From Bordetella bronchialis (lineage in GTDB: Bacteria > Pseudomonadota > Gammaproteobacteria > Burkholderiales > Burkholderiaceae_B): 64,000 bases of DNA. Of this stretch, positions 23,893 to 33,852 are shown one piece after another (within the stretch, counting starts at the first letter, position 1; each line of letters opens with the position of its first letter). Location of the stretch: assembly GCF_001676705.1 (NCBI RefSeq), contig NZ_CP016170.1, positions 2,790,001 through 2,854,000 on the forward strand. Direction: 5' to 3'. A program made the translations under genes and the position numbers. The notes under the pieces were generated by a model. It saw only the letters and a program-made list of their open reading frames with translations, was not told the DNA's origin and ran no database searches.

Positions 23893-25476
23893 ATGCCGCT
23901 GATGTTCGAGGATTGCACGCTGGATACCGACAGGCGGGAGCTGTTCCGTTCGGCCCAGGTGGTTCCTACCACGCCGCAAGTGTTCGATTTGCTGGTTTAC
24001 CTGGCTTGCAATCGCCAGCGTGTCGTTACCCGCGACGACCTGCTCGACGGCGTGTGGGGCGGGCGCATCGTGTCGGAATCGACGCTTGCCAGCCATATCA
24101 ACGCGGCGCGCAAGGCGGTGGGCGACGACGGCCAGCAGCAGCGGGTGATCCGCACGGTGCCGCGCAAGGGATTCCGCTTCGTGGCCGACGTGCGCAAGGT
24201 CGATCTGGAAACCGCCGAGTCCGCCGCCGCAAGTGCCGGCCCGCGGGCCGAGCCGCCCACGGAAGAAGGCCCCGCCTTGCCGAACCGGCCCTCCATCGCG
24301 GTATTGCCCTTCGTCAACCTGAGCGGGCAGCCGGACCAGGAATACCTGGCCGACGGCGTGGTCGAGGACATCATCGCGGCCTTGTCGCGCCACCGCTGGC
24401 TGTTCGTGGTTTCGCGCAACTCCAGCTTCATGTACAAGGCGCGCGCCGTCGACGTGAAACAGGTAGGCCGCGAACTGGGCGTGCGTTATGTGCTGGAAGG
24501 CAGTTTCCGCCGCGCCGGCAACCGTGTGCGCATCACGGGCCAGCTGGTGGATGCCGCCACGGGCACGCACCATTGGGCCGGCCGCTTCGAAGGCGTGCTG
24601 GACGACATCTTCGCGCTGTACGACCAGATCAGCGAAAGCGTGGTCGGGTCCCTGGCGCCGCAGCTGGAACAGGTGGAGATCGAGCGCGCCACGCACAAGC
24701 CGACCGGCAGCCTGGACGCCTACGACTACTACCTGCGCGGCATGGCGAAGCTGCACCGCGGCACCCGCGAGAGCATCGGGCTGGCGCTGCAACGCTTCCA
24801 GGACGCCATGCGGGCCGACGACGGGTTCGCCTCGGCCCATGCCATGGCGGCGTGGTGCCATTGCTGGCGCAAGGTCAACCACTGGATGGCCGATGCGCCG
24901 CGCGAGACCGCGGAAGGCATCCAGCTGGCGCGGCGCGCCATCGACCTGGGCAAGGGCGACGCGGTGGCCCTGACGCGCGGCGGCCATGCGCTGGCGCACC
25001 TGGCCGGCGATCTGTCCGGCGGCATCGCCCTGATAGACCGCGCGCTGGTGCTGAATCCGAACCTGGCGTCCGCCTGGTTCCTGGGCGCATTCCTGCGCGT
25101 GTGGCACGGCGAGACGGAGGACGCCATCGCATCGTTTTCCCGCGCCATGCGGCTGAGCCCGCTGGATCCGGAGCTGTACCGCATGCAGGCGGGGATCGCC
25201 ATCGCCCATCTTTTCGCGGGGCGCAACGAGGAAGCCATCGCGTGGGCGGAGAAGGCCCTGCGCGAGCTGCCCGGCTTCATGCTGGCCCTGGCGGTGATCG
25301 CGGCCAGCCGGGCGCTGCTGGGCCAGGAGGCCGAAGCGCGGCGCGTCATGCTGGACCTGCGGCGGGCCAGTCCGGACCTGTGCCTGGCGAACCTGACCGA
25401 CTGGCTGCCGATACATCGGCCGGACAACATCCGGCTTTTCGCCGATGGCCTGGAAAGGGCGGGGCTGCCGGGCTGA
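23893..25476 (+). CDS. CadC-like winged-helix regulator with TolB-like and TPR domains
   Basis: A 527-residue soluble regulator. Residues about 1-100 are an OmpR-type winged helix (TPQVFDLLVYLACNRQRVVT, STLASHINAARKAVGDDG, RTVPRKGFRFV). Residues about 135-270 match the TolB-like amino-terminal fold found in adenylate-cyclase-linked proteins (PSIAVLPFVNLSGQPDQEYL, GVRYVLEGSFRRAGNRVRI). The rest is a set of tetratricopeptide-like helices (GIALIDRALVLNPNLASAW and similar). No membrane helix separates the parts, unlike CadC. The start at 23893 has a GGGAG site at 23883-23887. The architecture is common in beta-proteobacteria and Rhizobiales; the signal it senses is unknown. It may control the divergent NmrA-like gene and itself. 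Confidence 0.88.
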   Translation: MPLMFEDCTLDTDRRELFRSAQVVPTTPQVFDLLVYLACNRQRVVTRDDLLDGVWGGRIVSESTLASHINAARKAVGDDGQQQRVIRTVPRKGFRFVADVRKVDLETAESAAASAGPRAEPPTEEGPALPNRPSIAVLPFVNLSGQPDQEYLADGVVEDIIAALSRHRWLFVVSRNSSFMYKARAVDVKQVGRELGVRYVLEGSFRRAGNRVRITGQLVDAATGTHHWAGRFEGVLDDIFALYDQISESVVGSLAPQLEQVEIERATHKPTGSLDAYDYYLRGMAKLHRGTRESIGLALQRFQDAMRADDGFASAHAMAAWCHCWRKVNHWMADAPRETAEGIQLARRAIDLGKGDAVALTRGGHALAHLAGDLSGGIALIDRALVLNPNLASAWFLGAFLRVWHGETEDAIASFSRAMRLSPLDPELYRMQAGIAIAHLFAGRNEEAIAWAEKALRELPGFMLALAVIAASRALLGQEAEARRVMLDLRRASPDLCLANLTDWLPIHRPDNIRLFADGLERAGLPG

Positions 25477-25539
25477 CGCCGGAAGCGGCATGCCCTTGCC
25501 TGACGCGGCAGGCCCGGCCGGGGCTCGATGCGCGCGCGA

Positions 25540-26646
25540 TCAACCGCCGTCGCGCGCCATGCATTGCTTCCAGCGCTGGTTGACCCGCTCGGCGAACCAG
25601 GCCGTCGTCAGCGTGCGGGTGATCTTCGGGCTTTGCAGCGTGATGCGGGGCAGCACGGCGCGCGGCAGCGCCGCGCCCGCCGCCTTGTCGGCGATCTGGA
25701 ACAGCCGGCGATAAAGCAGGGTCTTCTCGAAATCCAGGCGATCCGCGGCGCGCAGGTCGCGGCGGATGGCGTCCTCGCTCATATCCAGCCGCGACCGCAG
25801 GGTGCGCAGCGCGCGTTCGGTTTCGCCGGGCTCGATGCTGTTTTCGCGCAGCACGTCGCCGTCCAGGGCGAGCGGGATGCCCGTGGCGCGGCTGACGGCG
25901 TTCTGGAATGCGGCGTTGCGGCTGGCGTACCAGCCGGCGTTGTAGTCCGCGAAGCGGTAGATCATCGCGTCGTAGTTGGCGGTGTAGCCCAGCAGGTGCA
26001 GCGTGCCGAAATAGATGCCGCCGCGGCGCGTGAAGACTTCCCGGCGCAGGCCCTTGTCCATGGCGTAGGGATAGCCGGCGGCGTGCGCCTGCGCGAAGTC
26101 CACGCTGACCTGCATGGGGCCCGCCGTGTGGACGGGGTTCAGTCCGCCGAACAACTGCCGGCCCATGGGCACCATGCCGATGAAGTCCTCGTACATCTCG
26201 CTCAGGTCGCGCTCGGTGCGCACCGTATCCAGGCGCCGGCTGTAGGTCTTGCCATCGGGCGACTTCAAACCCAGCGCGGCGTCCACCAGCATGGCGGGAA
26301 TGTGCAAAGAAGCCGCGCGGCGGTAGATCTCCGCCCGTGCCACTTTGGGCAGCCCGGGCACGGCGGGATCGGCGCGGAAACCGGATTCCTGGCCGATGAT
26401 GGCGATCACGGCGCACTGGTTGGCGGGCGAGGCGTCGATCTCCTGCGTCGTCAGCGCGACCTGGATATCGCGCGCCCATCCGGCTGCGTCGTCCACCCCG
26501 GGCGGCAGGCGCCTGGCGACTTCCGCGCGCACCTGGTCGGGCCCCGGCGCAGCCGGCTCGGGCGTGCGCGTGGCGCACCCGGCCAGCCATGACACCATCG
26601 CCGACAGGCAGAGGCCGGCCAGCCTGCGTTGGATTGGAAGCTTCAT
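25540..26646 (-). CDS. DUF1615-family lipoprotein, lytic-transglycosylase-like
   Basis: A 368-residue exported protein starting MKLPIQRRLAGLCLSAMVSWLAGCAT, a signal peptide with lipobox LAGC, so it is a likely outer-membrane lipoprotein. The rest matches the DUF1615 family. A segment AVIAIIGQESGFRADPAVPG recalls the catalytic ESGF motif of soluble lytic transglycosylases, and NPVHTAGPMQVSVDFAQAHA recalls their GxMQ motif, so a lysozyme-like fold with peptidoglycan activity is plausible. An in-frame ATG at 26727 would add 27 residues before the signal peptide and is rejected. The gene converges with the regulator at 25476. The function is inferred from the fold-like motifs only. Confidence 0.82.
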   Translation of the reverse strand: MKLPIQRRLAGLCLSAMVSWLAGCATRTPEPAAPGPDQVRAEVARRLPPGVDDAAGWARDIQVALTTQEIDASPANQCAVIAIIGQESGFRADPAVPGLPKVARAEIYRRAASLHIPAMLVDAALGLKSPDGKTYSRRLDTVRTERDLSEMYEDFIGMVPMGRQLFGGLNPVHTAGPMQVSVDFAQAHAAGYPYAMDKGLRREVFTRRGGIYFGTLHLLGYTANYDAMIYRFADYNAGWYASRNAAFQNAVSRATGIPLALDGDVLRENSIEPGETERALRTLRSRLDMSEDAIRRDLRAADRLDFEKTLLYRRLFQIADKAAGAALPRAVLPRITLQSPKITRTLTTAWFAERVNQRWKQCMARDGG

Positions 26647-26793
26647 CTTGCGTCCGTCGTGTTGCGATGTGCAATCCGCGATGCCGTTTGCCCTTGTCCA
26701 TTCGCCAGGACGGCGGCGGACCGGCATCGGGGCCTTGGGATACTACGCGAGCCGTTGACTGCACGCCACCGGCTCGGGCCGGTCCCGCGCGCC

Positions 26794-28323
26794 TCAGCCC
26801 GCCTGCCAGCCCAGGCCCAGGCTTTTCTGCAACGATACGAAGTCCTGCAGCAGTTCCGCCTGGCCCGCCACCACGTCCTGCTGGGCGGCGAATTCGCTGC
26901 GCTGGGTGTCGAGCAGATCGATCAGCGTGGCGACCCCCGCGGTGTAGCGCTGGCGCGTCAGTTCGGCGGAGCGCTCGGCGTAGTCCTGCACCTGGCGCAG
27001 CCGCACCAGGTGTTCGCGCTGGTGCCCGTAGCGGGACAGCGCGGTATTGGCATCCTGCAAGGCCGCCAACACGGTATGCGCGTATTTGGCCTGCGCTTCG
27101 TCGCGGGCGGCCTCCGCGGCATGGATGGCGCCGCGGGTGCGGCCGAAGTCCAGGATGTTCCATTGCAGGTAGGGCACGCCGACCCAGCTCAGGTTTTCCT
27201 TGCGGGCCAGATGGCCCAGCGTGGCGGCGCTGAAACTCAGGTCGCCGAACAGCGTGACCTTGGGAAACAGGTCCGCGGTGTGCTCGCCGATCTGCGCGTA
27301 GGCCGAGGCCAGCCGTCGCTCGGCGCCGCGGATGTCGGGCCGCTGCCGCAGCATCGCGGCCGGATCGCCGACGCTCACCCGCGCCGGCAAGGCCGGCAGG
27401 GGCGCGGCGGCGGCCAGTTGCCGGTCCAGCGCGCCGGGTTCGCGGCCGGTCAGCACCGCCAGGCGGTCCAGCGACTCGTCGATCTGCGCTTCCAGCGGCA
27501 CCAGGGTGGCGCGGGTCGTCGACACCTGGGTGGCGAGCCGCTCGACATCGACGTCGGCGGCGGTGCCGGCGGCGCGGCGCTGCCGCGTCAGGTCCAGCAT
27601 GCGCTGCTGCAATTCGGCGGAGCGGCGCGCCAGCGTGAGCCGCTGTTGCTGGTCACGCAGGCTGATATAGGCCTGCGCGACCTCGGCGGCCAGCGACACC
27701 TGCGTATCGGCGAGATCCGCCTGGACGGCGTCGGCCTCGGCGGAAGCGGCTTCCACGGCGCGGCGCGATCCACCGAATAGATCCAGCTCCCAGGAGGCGT
27801 CGAAGCCGGCCGTATAGAACTGCACCGGCCCGCGCCCGGAACCGCCGCCATTGCTTTCCCCGGCCGGTATCAATGCCGACGTGTCCGGCGAACGGGTGCG
27901 TACGGCGGCTCCCAGCGCGCCCACGGTAGGCATGCCGTTGGCGCTTGCCTGCTGCAGCTGCGCGCGCGAGGCCCGCAGCCGCGCCTGCGCCGCATGCACG
28001 TCTGGGTTGTGCGCGAGCGCCGCTTCGATCAGCTGGTTCAATTGCGGGTCGTCCAGCGCCAGCCACCATAGGCTGGCCGCGTGGCCCGTGGCCACCGCGT
28101 CCCGCGGCGCGCGCACGAAGGCCGGCTGCCGGGCGGCATCGGGCGCCGCATCGGGCGCGCCGGGATAATCCGGTCCGACCGCGCAGCCGGCCAGGGCCGA
28201 TGCTCCGGCCAGGAGCAGCATAAGCAGGCGGGCCGCGTGGACGGGGCGGGGAAGGGGCGGGGTATGCGGGGACGGCATGGTCGGGGTGTGCGGTGTCTTG
28301 GGCATCGGATCGCGCGGGCGCAT
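26794..28323 (-). CDS. Outer-membrane factor of a tripartite efflux system (NodT/OprM family)
   Basis: A 509-residue outer-membrane efflux channel. The signal peptide ends in LAGC (lipobox), followed by AVGPDYPGAP, the NodT-family start of the mature lipoprotein. Two repeated halves each contain the OEP helices, for example NPDVHAAQARLRASRAQLQQA and KYAHTVLAALQDANTALSRY. It should form a trimeric TolC-like tunnel with the HlyD-type adaptor and the DHA2 pump of the same operon. Start at 28323 is supported by a GAGG site that overlaps the end of the pump gene; an in-frame ATG at 28305 is possible. It is the last gene of the operon. Confidence 0.93.
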   Translation of the reverse strand: MRPRDPMPKTPHTPTMPSPHTPPLPRPVHAARLLMLLLAGASALAGCAVGPDYPGAPDAAPDAARQPAFVRAPRDAVATGHAASLWWLALDDPQLNQLIEAALAHNPDVHAAQARLRASRAQLQQASANGMPTVGALGAAVRTRSPDTSALIPAGESNGGGSGRGPVQFYTAGFDASWELDLFGGSRRAVEAASAEADAVQADLADTQVSLAAEVAQAYISLRDQQQRLTLARRSAELQQRMLDLTRQRRAAGTAADVDVERLATQVSTTRATLVPLEAQIDESLDRLAVLTGREPGALDRQLAAAAPLPALPARVSVGDPAAMLRQRPDIRGAERRLASAYAQIGEHTADLFPKVTLFGDLSFSAATLGHLARKENLSWVGVPYLQWNILDFGRTRGAIHAAEAARDEAQAKYAHTVLAALQDANTALSRYGHQREHLVRLRQVQDYAERSAELTRQRYTAGVATLIDLLDTQRSEFAAQQDVVAGQAELLQDFVSLQKSLGLGWQAG

Positions 28324-28330
28324 GGTGGCC

Positions 28331-29914
28331 TCAGTGCCCGGCGCCGGGCGTGTCGCCGCCGCGCGGCGTGCGCAGCAACAGGGCCAGGGGCACGCAGGCC
28401 AGCAGGGCCAGGGCCAGCAGATAAAAGGTCTCGGAGTAGGTCATGACGGCGGCCTGCTGCCGGATCTGCGCGGCCATCTGTCCCAGGGCGCGCATATGCG
28501 AATACGCCATGTCGCCGGTCTGGGCGAACCAGTTCGCCGTGTTCGCCGCCAGGCGGTCCTGCCCCAGGACGGAATTGGCCGTCAAGGACTCGCGCAGCAT
28601 GTGGTCGTGGAAGGTGTTGCGCCGGTCGATGACGATACCGATCAGCGACAGGCCGACGGAGCCGCCCAGGTTGCGCGCCATGTTGTACAGGCCCGCCGCG
28701 TCGCCGGACTCTTCCCGCGACACCGCCGCCATCGACGCCTGGTTCAAGGGCATCATCGCCAGTATCTGGCCGATGCCGCGCAGGAACTGCGATCCGTAGA
28801 AGTCGTGGCCCACGCTTTGCGCGGTCAATCCGATATCCAGCAGGCAGCTGCCGGTGAACATCAGCAAGCCGGCGATGACCAGGATACGGAAGTCCACCCT
28901 GCCCAGCAGCCTGGGCAGGAAAGGCATCATCAGGAAAGAAGGCAGGCCCGCCACCAGCATGACGGCGCCGGATTGCTCGGCGTTGTAGCCGGCGATCAGG
29001 CTGAGGAACTGCGGCACCAGATAGGAGACGCCGTACAGCCCCGCGCCGATGGCCACGACGATGGCGATGACCGCCGCGTAGCGCGGATTGCGCAGCAGGC
29101 CCAAGCGCAGGATGGGCCGGGGCGCCGTCGCTTGCGAAATCCCGATCAGGACCATTCCGAACAGCGTGGCGACGGTCAGCGCGACGATCATGTGGGAGTC
29201 GAACCAGCGTTCGCGCTGGCCTTCTTCCAGCACGACCGTCAGGCTGCTCAGGCCTATCGCGAGCCCGGCGATACCGAGCCAATCGGCCTTGAGGAAGTCG
29301 CCCCAGCGCGGCCGTTCCGCGGGCAGGCCGCCCAGCAGCAGGGCCACCAGGGCGGCGCATACCGGCAGGTTCACCAGGAAGCACCACGTCCAGCTGATGT
29401 TCTCAGCCAGCCAGCCGCCGACCACCGGCCCCAGCAAGGGCCCGAGCAGCACGATCAGGCCGAACACCGTCATGCCCACCGGCATCTGCGCGCGCGGCAA
29501 GCGGGTGCGGATGATGGTCTGCGCGGTCGGGATCATCGCGCCCCCGGTAAAGCCCTGGCCGATGCGGCCGGCGACCATCTGCGGCAGGCTGTGCGACAGG
29601 CCGCACATCACCGAGAACAGCGCAAAGAGCAGGGCGTTGCCCAGCAGGAAATTGCGCAGGCCGAACACCCGCGTCAACCAGGCCGCCAACGGGATCATGA
29701 CGATCTCGGACATCAGGTAGCCGGTGGATATCCAGGTGCCTTCGGTGCCCGTGGCGCCGATCGAGCCCTGTATCTGCGGCAGGGCGGAATTGGTGATGGA
29801 GATATCCAGGGTCGCCATCAGCGCGCCCAGCGCGCCTCCCGCGACGGCCACCCAGTCCGCCGCGCTCGCGCGCGGCTCCGCCGGCGCCGCCGCGGACGCG
29901 TTGCCTTCAGCCAT
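28331..29914 (-). CDS. emrB: DHA2-family multidrug efflux pump EmrB-like
   Basis: A 527-residue major-facilitator drug/proton antiporter with about 14 helices. The DHA2 signatures are visible: LDISITNSALPQIQGSIGA in helix 1, and the antiporter motif C as GPLLGPVVGGWL. It is part of the EmrAB type, which expels hydrophobic drugs and uncouplers through an adaptor and an outer-membrane channel. The start overlaps the end of the adaptor gene by eight bases. The N terminus is a short Ala-rich stretch. Neighbours complete the tripartite set. Substrates cannot be read from sequence. Confidence 0.94.
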   Translation of the reverse strand: MAEGNASAAAPAEPRASAADWVAVAGGALGALMATLDISITNSALPQIQGSIGATGTEGTWISTGYLMSEIVMIPLAAWLTRVFGLRNFLLGNALLFALFSVMCGLSHSLPQMVAGRIGQGFTGGAMIPTAQTIIRTRLPRAQMPVGMTVFGLIVLLGPLLGPVVGGWLAENISWTWCFLVNLPVCAALVALLLGGLPAERPRWGDFLKADWLGIAGLAIGLSSLTVVLEEGQRERWFDSHMIVALTVATLFGMVLIGISQATAPRPILRLGLLRNPRYAAVIAIVVAIGAGLYGVSYLVPQFLSLIAGYNAEQSGAVMLVAGLPSFLMMPFLPRLLGRVDFRILVIAGLLMFTGSCLLDIGLTAQSVGHDFYGSQFLRGIGQILAMMPLNQASMAAVSREESGDAAGLYNMARNLGGSVGLSLIGIVIDRRNTFHDHMLRESLTANSVLGQDRLAANTANWFAQTGDMAYSHMRALGQMAAQIRQQAAVMTYSETFYLLALALLACVPLALLLRTPRGGDTPGAGH

Positions 29915-31106
29915 GGCTGGCCGCCTCCGGCGCGCCGGGCGCGGCGCCGGGCGAAGACCGCGTATCGACCTCGGCGGTCACCGACAGGCCCGGCACCAGC
30001 AGTTTGCGCGTGTCCGCGTCCGCCTCGATGCGGATGCGTACCGGCACCCGCTGGACGATCTTGGTGAAATTGCCGGTGGCGTTCTCCGGCGGCAGCAAGG
30101 CGAATTGCGCGCCGGTGCCGGGCGAGAAACTGTCCACCACGCCGCGCAGGTCGCGGCCGGGCAGGGCATCGACGTGCAGCGTGGCGGGCTGGCCGGGACG
30201 CATGCGGCCGATCTGCGTCTCCTTGAAATTGGCTTCCAGGTAGACGTCCTGCACCGGCACGACGGTCATCATGCGCGTACCGGGCTGGACATACTGGCCC
30301 ACGCGCACGGTGCGGTCGCCGATCTTGCCGGCCTGCGTCGCGCGCACCACCGTGTCCTGCAGGTCCAGGTTGGCCTGGCGGGCGCTGGCCTGCGCCGCCT
30401 CCAGTTGGGCGCGTGCCTGCGCCATTTGCGCCGTGCTGACGGCGATCTGCGCCTGGGCCGCCTGCACCGCGGCCTGGTTGGCGGCAAGGGTGGCAAGCGC
30501 TTGGTCGCGCTGGTTGGCCAGGTTGGCCAGCCGCTCGCTGGTTTCCGCGCCCGTGGCCGCCAGCGGCCGATAGCGTTTGACCTCGTCCTGGGCATGCTGG
30601 GCGTTCAGGCGCGCCACCCGCTCCTGGGCCTGGGCCTGCGCCACGTTGGCATCCTGCTGGCGGATCTCCGCCTGGGCGCGCGCGATGTCGGCCTGCCGCG
30701 CATCGATGGTGGCTTGCGCCTGGTCCAGCGCGGCGCGGTACTGGCGGCCGTCCAGGCGTACCAGGGAATCTCCGGCCTGGACGACCTGGTTGTCGCCGAC
30801 GTAAACCTCCATGACGTAGCCGCTGACCTTGGGCGCGATCGTGACGCTGTCGGCTTGCAGATAGGCGTCGTCGGTGCTCTCGATGAAACGGCCGACCCGC
30901 CACCACTGCGCGCCCCAGGCCAGGGCCGCGGCCGCCGCCAGCAGCGCCCCGCCCAGGATCAGGCGCCGGCGCGTGGCGGGAGCCCGACCGCCGGCGGGCG
31001 GGGACGGCCGCGCGGGAGCGGCGGCCGCCGGAGCGGCGGCCGCCGGAGCGGTGGCCGCCAGAGCGGTGGCAGCGGCCGGGGAAGACGAACCATCGGATGC
31101 GGACAT
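29907..31106 (-). CDS. emrA: HlyD/EmrA-family membrane-fusion adaptor
   Basis: A 399-residue periplasmic adaptor anchored by one N-terminal helix (LILGGALLAAAAALAWGAQWW). It carries the split lipoyl domain (TIAPKVSGYVMEVYVGDNQVVQAGDSL), a long alpha-helical hairpin rich in Ala and Gln, and a beta-barrel region with PGTRMMTVVPVQDVYLEANFKE, all typical for EmrA. The N-terminal cytoplasmic part is an Ala/Pro run encoded by four 15-bp tandem repeats (31016-31075), so its length could vary between strains. It is the first gene of the efflux operon and is divergent from the TetR-type regulator at 31233. Confidence 0.93.
   Translation of the reverse strand: MSASDGSSSPAAATALAATAPAAAAPAAAAPARPSPPAGGRAPATRRRLILGGALLAAAAALAWGAQWWRVGRFIESTDDAYLQADSVTIAPKVSGYVMEVYVGDNQVVQAGDSLVRLDGRQYRAALDQAQATIDARQADIARAQAEIRQQDANVAQAQAQERVARLNAQHAQDEVKRYRPLAATGAETSERLANLANQRDQALATLAANQAAVQAAQAQIAVSTAQMAQARAQLEAAQASARQANLDLQDTVVRATQAGKIGDRTVRVGQYVQPGTRMMTVVPVQDVYLEANFKETQIGRMRPGQPATLHVDALPGRDLRGVVDSFSPGTGAQFALLPPENATGNFTKIVQRVPVRIRIEADADTRKLLVPGLSVTAEVDTRSSPGAAPGAPEAASHG
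31016..31075. repeat. Four in-frame 15-bp repeats in the emrA-like gene
   Basis: Units start at 31016, 31031, 31046 and 31061. The first two are identical (GAGCGGCGGCCGCCG); the last two differ by one to a few bases. Because the unit is a multiple of three, copy changes would alter only the length of the N-terminal Ala/Pro stretch ahead of the membrane helix. Confidence 0.75.
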
Positions 31107-31137
31107 GGCGGGCAGGTATCCAGGGAATTTTGAGCGA

Positions 31138-31170
31138 ACGGAATATTTTTATCGGACGGAATAAATTTAT
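31138..31170. promoter_or_regulatory. Candidate operator region between the efflux operon and tetR
   Basis: An AT-rich patch in a GC-rich background holds a direct repeat ACGGAATA (31138-31145 and 31156-31163, 18 bp apart) that leads into the perfect palindrome ATAAATTTAT (31161-31170). It lies 32-64 bp upstream of the adaptor start and 63-95 bp upstream of the tetR start. It probably contains both promoters and the TetR-type operator. Confidence 0.45.
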
Positions 31171-31232
31171 CAAGTGTTATATTTTGCGGTGGCAAAAGCC
31201 TGGCACAGGCTCCAGATAGCGCGGGAGACCCC

Positions 31233-31937
31233 ATGAACGACACCAAGCGCGGCCGGCGCCCGGCCGGTAGCGGCTATGCCCGCGGGGACGAAACCCGCCT
31301 GCGCATCATCGAGGCCGCCATCGAGCGCTTCGGCGAAGCCGGCTTCAGCGGCGCCTCCACCCGCGATATCGCCGCGCACGCCGGCGTCAACGCGCCGGCG
31401 CTGCAGTACTACTTCGAAAGCAAGGAAGGGCTGTACCGGGCCTGTGCGGAACACATCGCCGACAGCGCGCGCGCCGCCTTCGAGCCGGCCATGCGGCAGG
31501 CGCGCGCCATCCTGGACGGCGCGGCCGACGCGGATGCCTTGATCGACGCTTTCGTCGCCCTCCAGGACGCCATCGCCGACCGCATGCTGCAAATACCCTG
31601 CGGACCGGACCAGCGGCTGTTCTTCGCCCGCGAACAGGCCGGGCACGAGCCGCCCATCGCCTCCGACATCCTGCAGGAGCGCCTGCGCAAGCCGCTGAAC
31701 GATATCTGCCTGGCCCTGGTGGCGCGCATCACCGGCACGTCCATGGACGATCCCAAGACCATGGTCCGGGTCTTCACGCTGCACGGCCAGCTGGTCGTCT
31801 TCCACACCGCCAAGCGCGGCCTGCTATCGCTGCTGGGCTGGGAGCAGATCGATGCCGCGCGCGCGGCGCTCGTAAAGGAGACAGTGCGCGAGCAGACGCG
31901 CGCCTTGTTGCGGATGTGGTCCGCCCCCGCGGCCTGA
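31233..31937 (+). CDS. TetR-family regulator with CerR/CecR-type C-terminal domain
   Basis: A 234-residue TetR/AcrR regulator. The N-terminal helix-turn-helix is typical ([40 protein letters not shown], here indicated by its ends [13 protein letters not shown] and NAPALQYYF). The C-terminal portion matches the DUF1956/CerR ligand domain seen in E. coli CecR, which controls an HlyD-containing efflux locus. Here it is divergent from an EmrAB-outer-membrane-factor operon, so local repression relieved by a drug-like ligand is the natural inference. A GGGAG site precedes the ATG. Confidence 0.92.
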   Translation: MNDTKRGRRPAGSGYARGDETRLRIIEAAIERFGEAGFSGASTRDIAAHAGVNAPALQYYFESKEGLYRACAEHIADSARAAFEPAMRQARAILDGAADADALIDAFVALQDAIADRMLQIPCGPDQRLFFAREQAGHEPPIASDILQERLRKPLNDICLALVARITGTSMDDPKTMVRVFTLHGQLVVFHTAKRGLLSLLGWEQIDAARAALVKETVREQTRALLRMWSAPAA

Positions 31938-32079
31938 TCGTCCATCGCGGCAGGTCCATTCAAGGGATGGGCACAGACAGCGTCGCGCTTATCGCGTATG
32001 GTCTTATGCGCACGCAGGAAACCGTGGCGTCCGTCGCGCCGCGCGGTGTATCGCTTCCGCCCCTTTTCCGGAGACCGCC

Positions 32080-33804
32080 ATGCCCAGGATCACGCTTGCC
32101 GACCAGATCGCCGCCACGCTCGCCGAAGCAGGAATAAAACGCATCTGGGGCGTCACCGGCGACAGCCTCAATGGCTTGAACGACAGCCTGCGCCGGCTCG
32201 AAACCATTGCCTGGATGCACGTGCGCCACGAAGAAGTGGCGGCCTTCGCCGCGGGCGCCGAAGCCGCCGTGACCGGACGGCTGGCCGTGTGCGCGGGCAG
32301 CTGCGGTCCCGGCAATCTGCATCTGATCAACGGCTTGTTCGATTGCCATCGCAGCCGGGTACCCGTGCTGGCCATCGCGGCGCATATCCCGTCCTCCGAG
32401 ATCGGCCTGGACTATTTCCAGGAGACCCATCCGCAGGAGCTCTTCAAGGAATGCAGCCACTACGTGGAGCTGGTCACCAACCCGGCGCAAATGCCGGAAG
32501 TGCTGCACCGGGCGATGCGCACGGCGATCCTGCGCCGCGGCGTCGCGGTGGTGGTGCTGCCCGGCGACGTGGCCCTGCTGGAGGCCTCCGCGCCGTCCGC
32601 GCCGTGGCCCGCGCTGGCGCCGCCGCGGGTACTGCCCGCCGACCAGGACGTCGACCGCCTGGCGGACCTCCTGGACGGCAGCGGCCGCGTGACATTGTTG
32701 TGCGGCGCCGGCTGCGCCGGCGCGCATGACGAAGTCGTGGCGCTGGCCGATGCGCTGGGCGCGCCCATCGTGCACACGCTGCGGGGCAAGGAACACATCG
32801 AATACGACAACCCCTGCGACGTCGGCATGACGGGCTTCATCGGCTTCAGCTCCGGCTACCATGCCATGCTGAATTGCGACACGCTGCTGATGCTGGGAAC
32901 GGATTTCCCGTATCGCCATTTCTATCCGCGGCAGGCCAGGGTGATCCAGGTCGATGCGGATCCGGCCGCGCTGGGACGGCGGGCGCGGCTGGCGCTGGGC
33001 ATCCCCGCCGACGTGCGCGAGACCTTGCGCCTGGTGCTGCCGCGCCTGGCGCGCAAGGCCGACCGCGGCTTCCTGGATACGGCGCGCCGGCATTACGCCG
33101 ACGCGCGCAAGGCGCTGGACGACCTGGCGGTGCCATCCCCGCGCGGCCGCGCCATCCACCCGCAATATCTGGCGCGCGTCGTCAGCCGCTTGGCGGCCGA
33201 GGACGCGATTTTCTCTGTCGACGTCGGGACGCCGACGGTCTGGGCGGCGCGCTACCTGGAGATGAACGGCCTGCGCCGGCTGCTGGGCTCCTTCAACCAT
33301 GGCTCGATGGCCAATGCCTTGCCGCAGGCCATCGGCGCGCAGGCGGCCTTCCCCGGGCGGCAAGTCATCTCGCTGTCCGGCGACGGCGGCTTCTCGATGC
33401 TGATGGGGGATTTCATCTCGCTGGCGCAGCTCGGCCTGCCGGTGAAGGTGGTCGTGGTCAACAACGGCACCCTGGGCTTCGTCGCGATGGAAATGAAGGC
33501 CAGCGGCTATCTGGACACCAATACCGACCTGCGCAATCCCGACTTCGCCGCCATGTCCAACGCGATGGGCATCCTGGGCATACGGGTGGAGCACGCCGAA
33601 GACCTGGAGTCCGCGCTGCGGCAGGCCTTCGCGCACGACGGGCCGGCGCTGGTCGATGTGCTGACCGCCAAGCAGGAGCTGGTCATTCCGCCCAAGATCA
33701 AGCTGGAACAGGCCAAGGGATTCAGCCTGTACATGCTCAAGGCCATCATCAGCGGGCGCGGCGACGAGGTCATGGACCTGGCGCAGACCAACTGGCCGCG
33801 ATGA
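32080..33804 (+). CDS. poxB: Pyruvate dehydrogenase (quinone), pyruvate oxidase PoxB
   Basis: A 574-residue thiamine-diphosphate and FAD enzyme that oxidises pyruvate to acetate and CO2 and passes electrons to ubiquinone at the membrane. The catalytic Glu is E51 in [25 protein letters not shown] is the early FAD/ThDP region, and the ThDP-Mg motif is [18 protein letters not shown] followed by VVVNN. The length matches PoxB (about 572), and the C-terminal region ([22 protein letters not shown]) is the amphipathic lipid-activation segment. It is monocistronic, with a good hairpin terminator just after the stop. In enterobacteria PoxB is induced in stationary phase; nothing here shows its control. 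Confidence 0.95.
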   Translation: MPRITLADQIAATLAEAGIKRIWGVTGDSLNGLNDSLRRLETIAWMHVRHEEVAAFAAGAEAAVTGRLAVCAGSCGPGNLHLINGLFDCHRSRVPVLAIAAHIPSSEIGLDYFQETHPQELFKECSHYVELVTNPAQMPEVLHRAMRTAILRRGVAVVVLPGDVALLEASAPSAPWPALAPPRVLPADQDVDRLADLLDGSGRVTLLCGAGCAGAHDEVVALADALGAPIVHTLRGKEHIEYDNPCDVGMTGFIGFSSGYHAMLNCDTLLMLGTDFPYRHFYPRQARVIQVDADPAALGRRARLALGIPADVRETLRLVLPRLARKADRGFLDTARRHYADARKALDDLAVPSPRGRAIHPQYLARVVSRLAAEDAIFSVDVGTPTVWAARYLEMNGLRRLLGSFNHGSMANALPQAIGAQAAFPGRQVISLSGDGGFSMLMGDFISLAQLGLPVKVVVVNNGTLGFVAMEMKASGYLDTNTDLRNPDFAAMSNAMGILGIRVEHAEDLESALRQAFAHDGPALVDVLTAKQELVIPPKIKLEQAKGFSLYMLKAIISGRGDEVMDLAQTNWPR

Positions 33805-33806
33805 GC

Positions 33807-33842
33807 CCGGTGCGGCGCGCGCCGTGCGCCGCGCCGGTCTTT
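33807..33842 (+). terminator. Rho-independent terminator after poxB
   Basis: A 12-bp stem (33807-33818 with 33826-33837, one G-T pair) closes a 7-base loop and is followed by TCTTT. It sits between poxB and the converging hmp gene, so it may serve both. Confidence 0.65.
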
Positions 33843-33852
33843 ACATCGCGGC

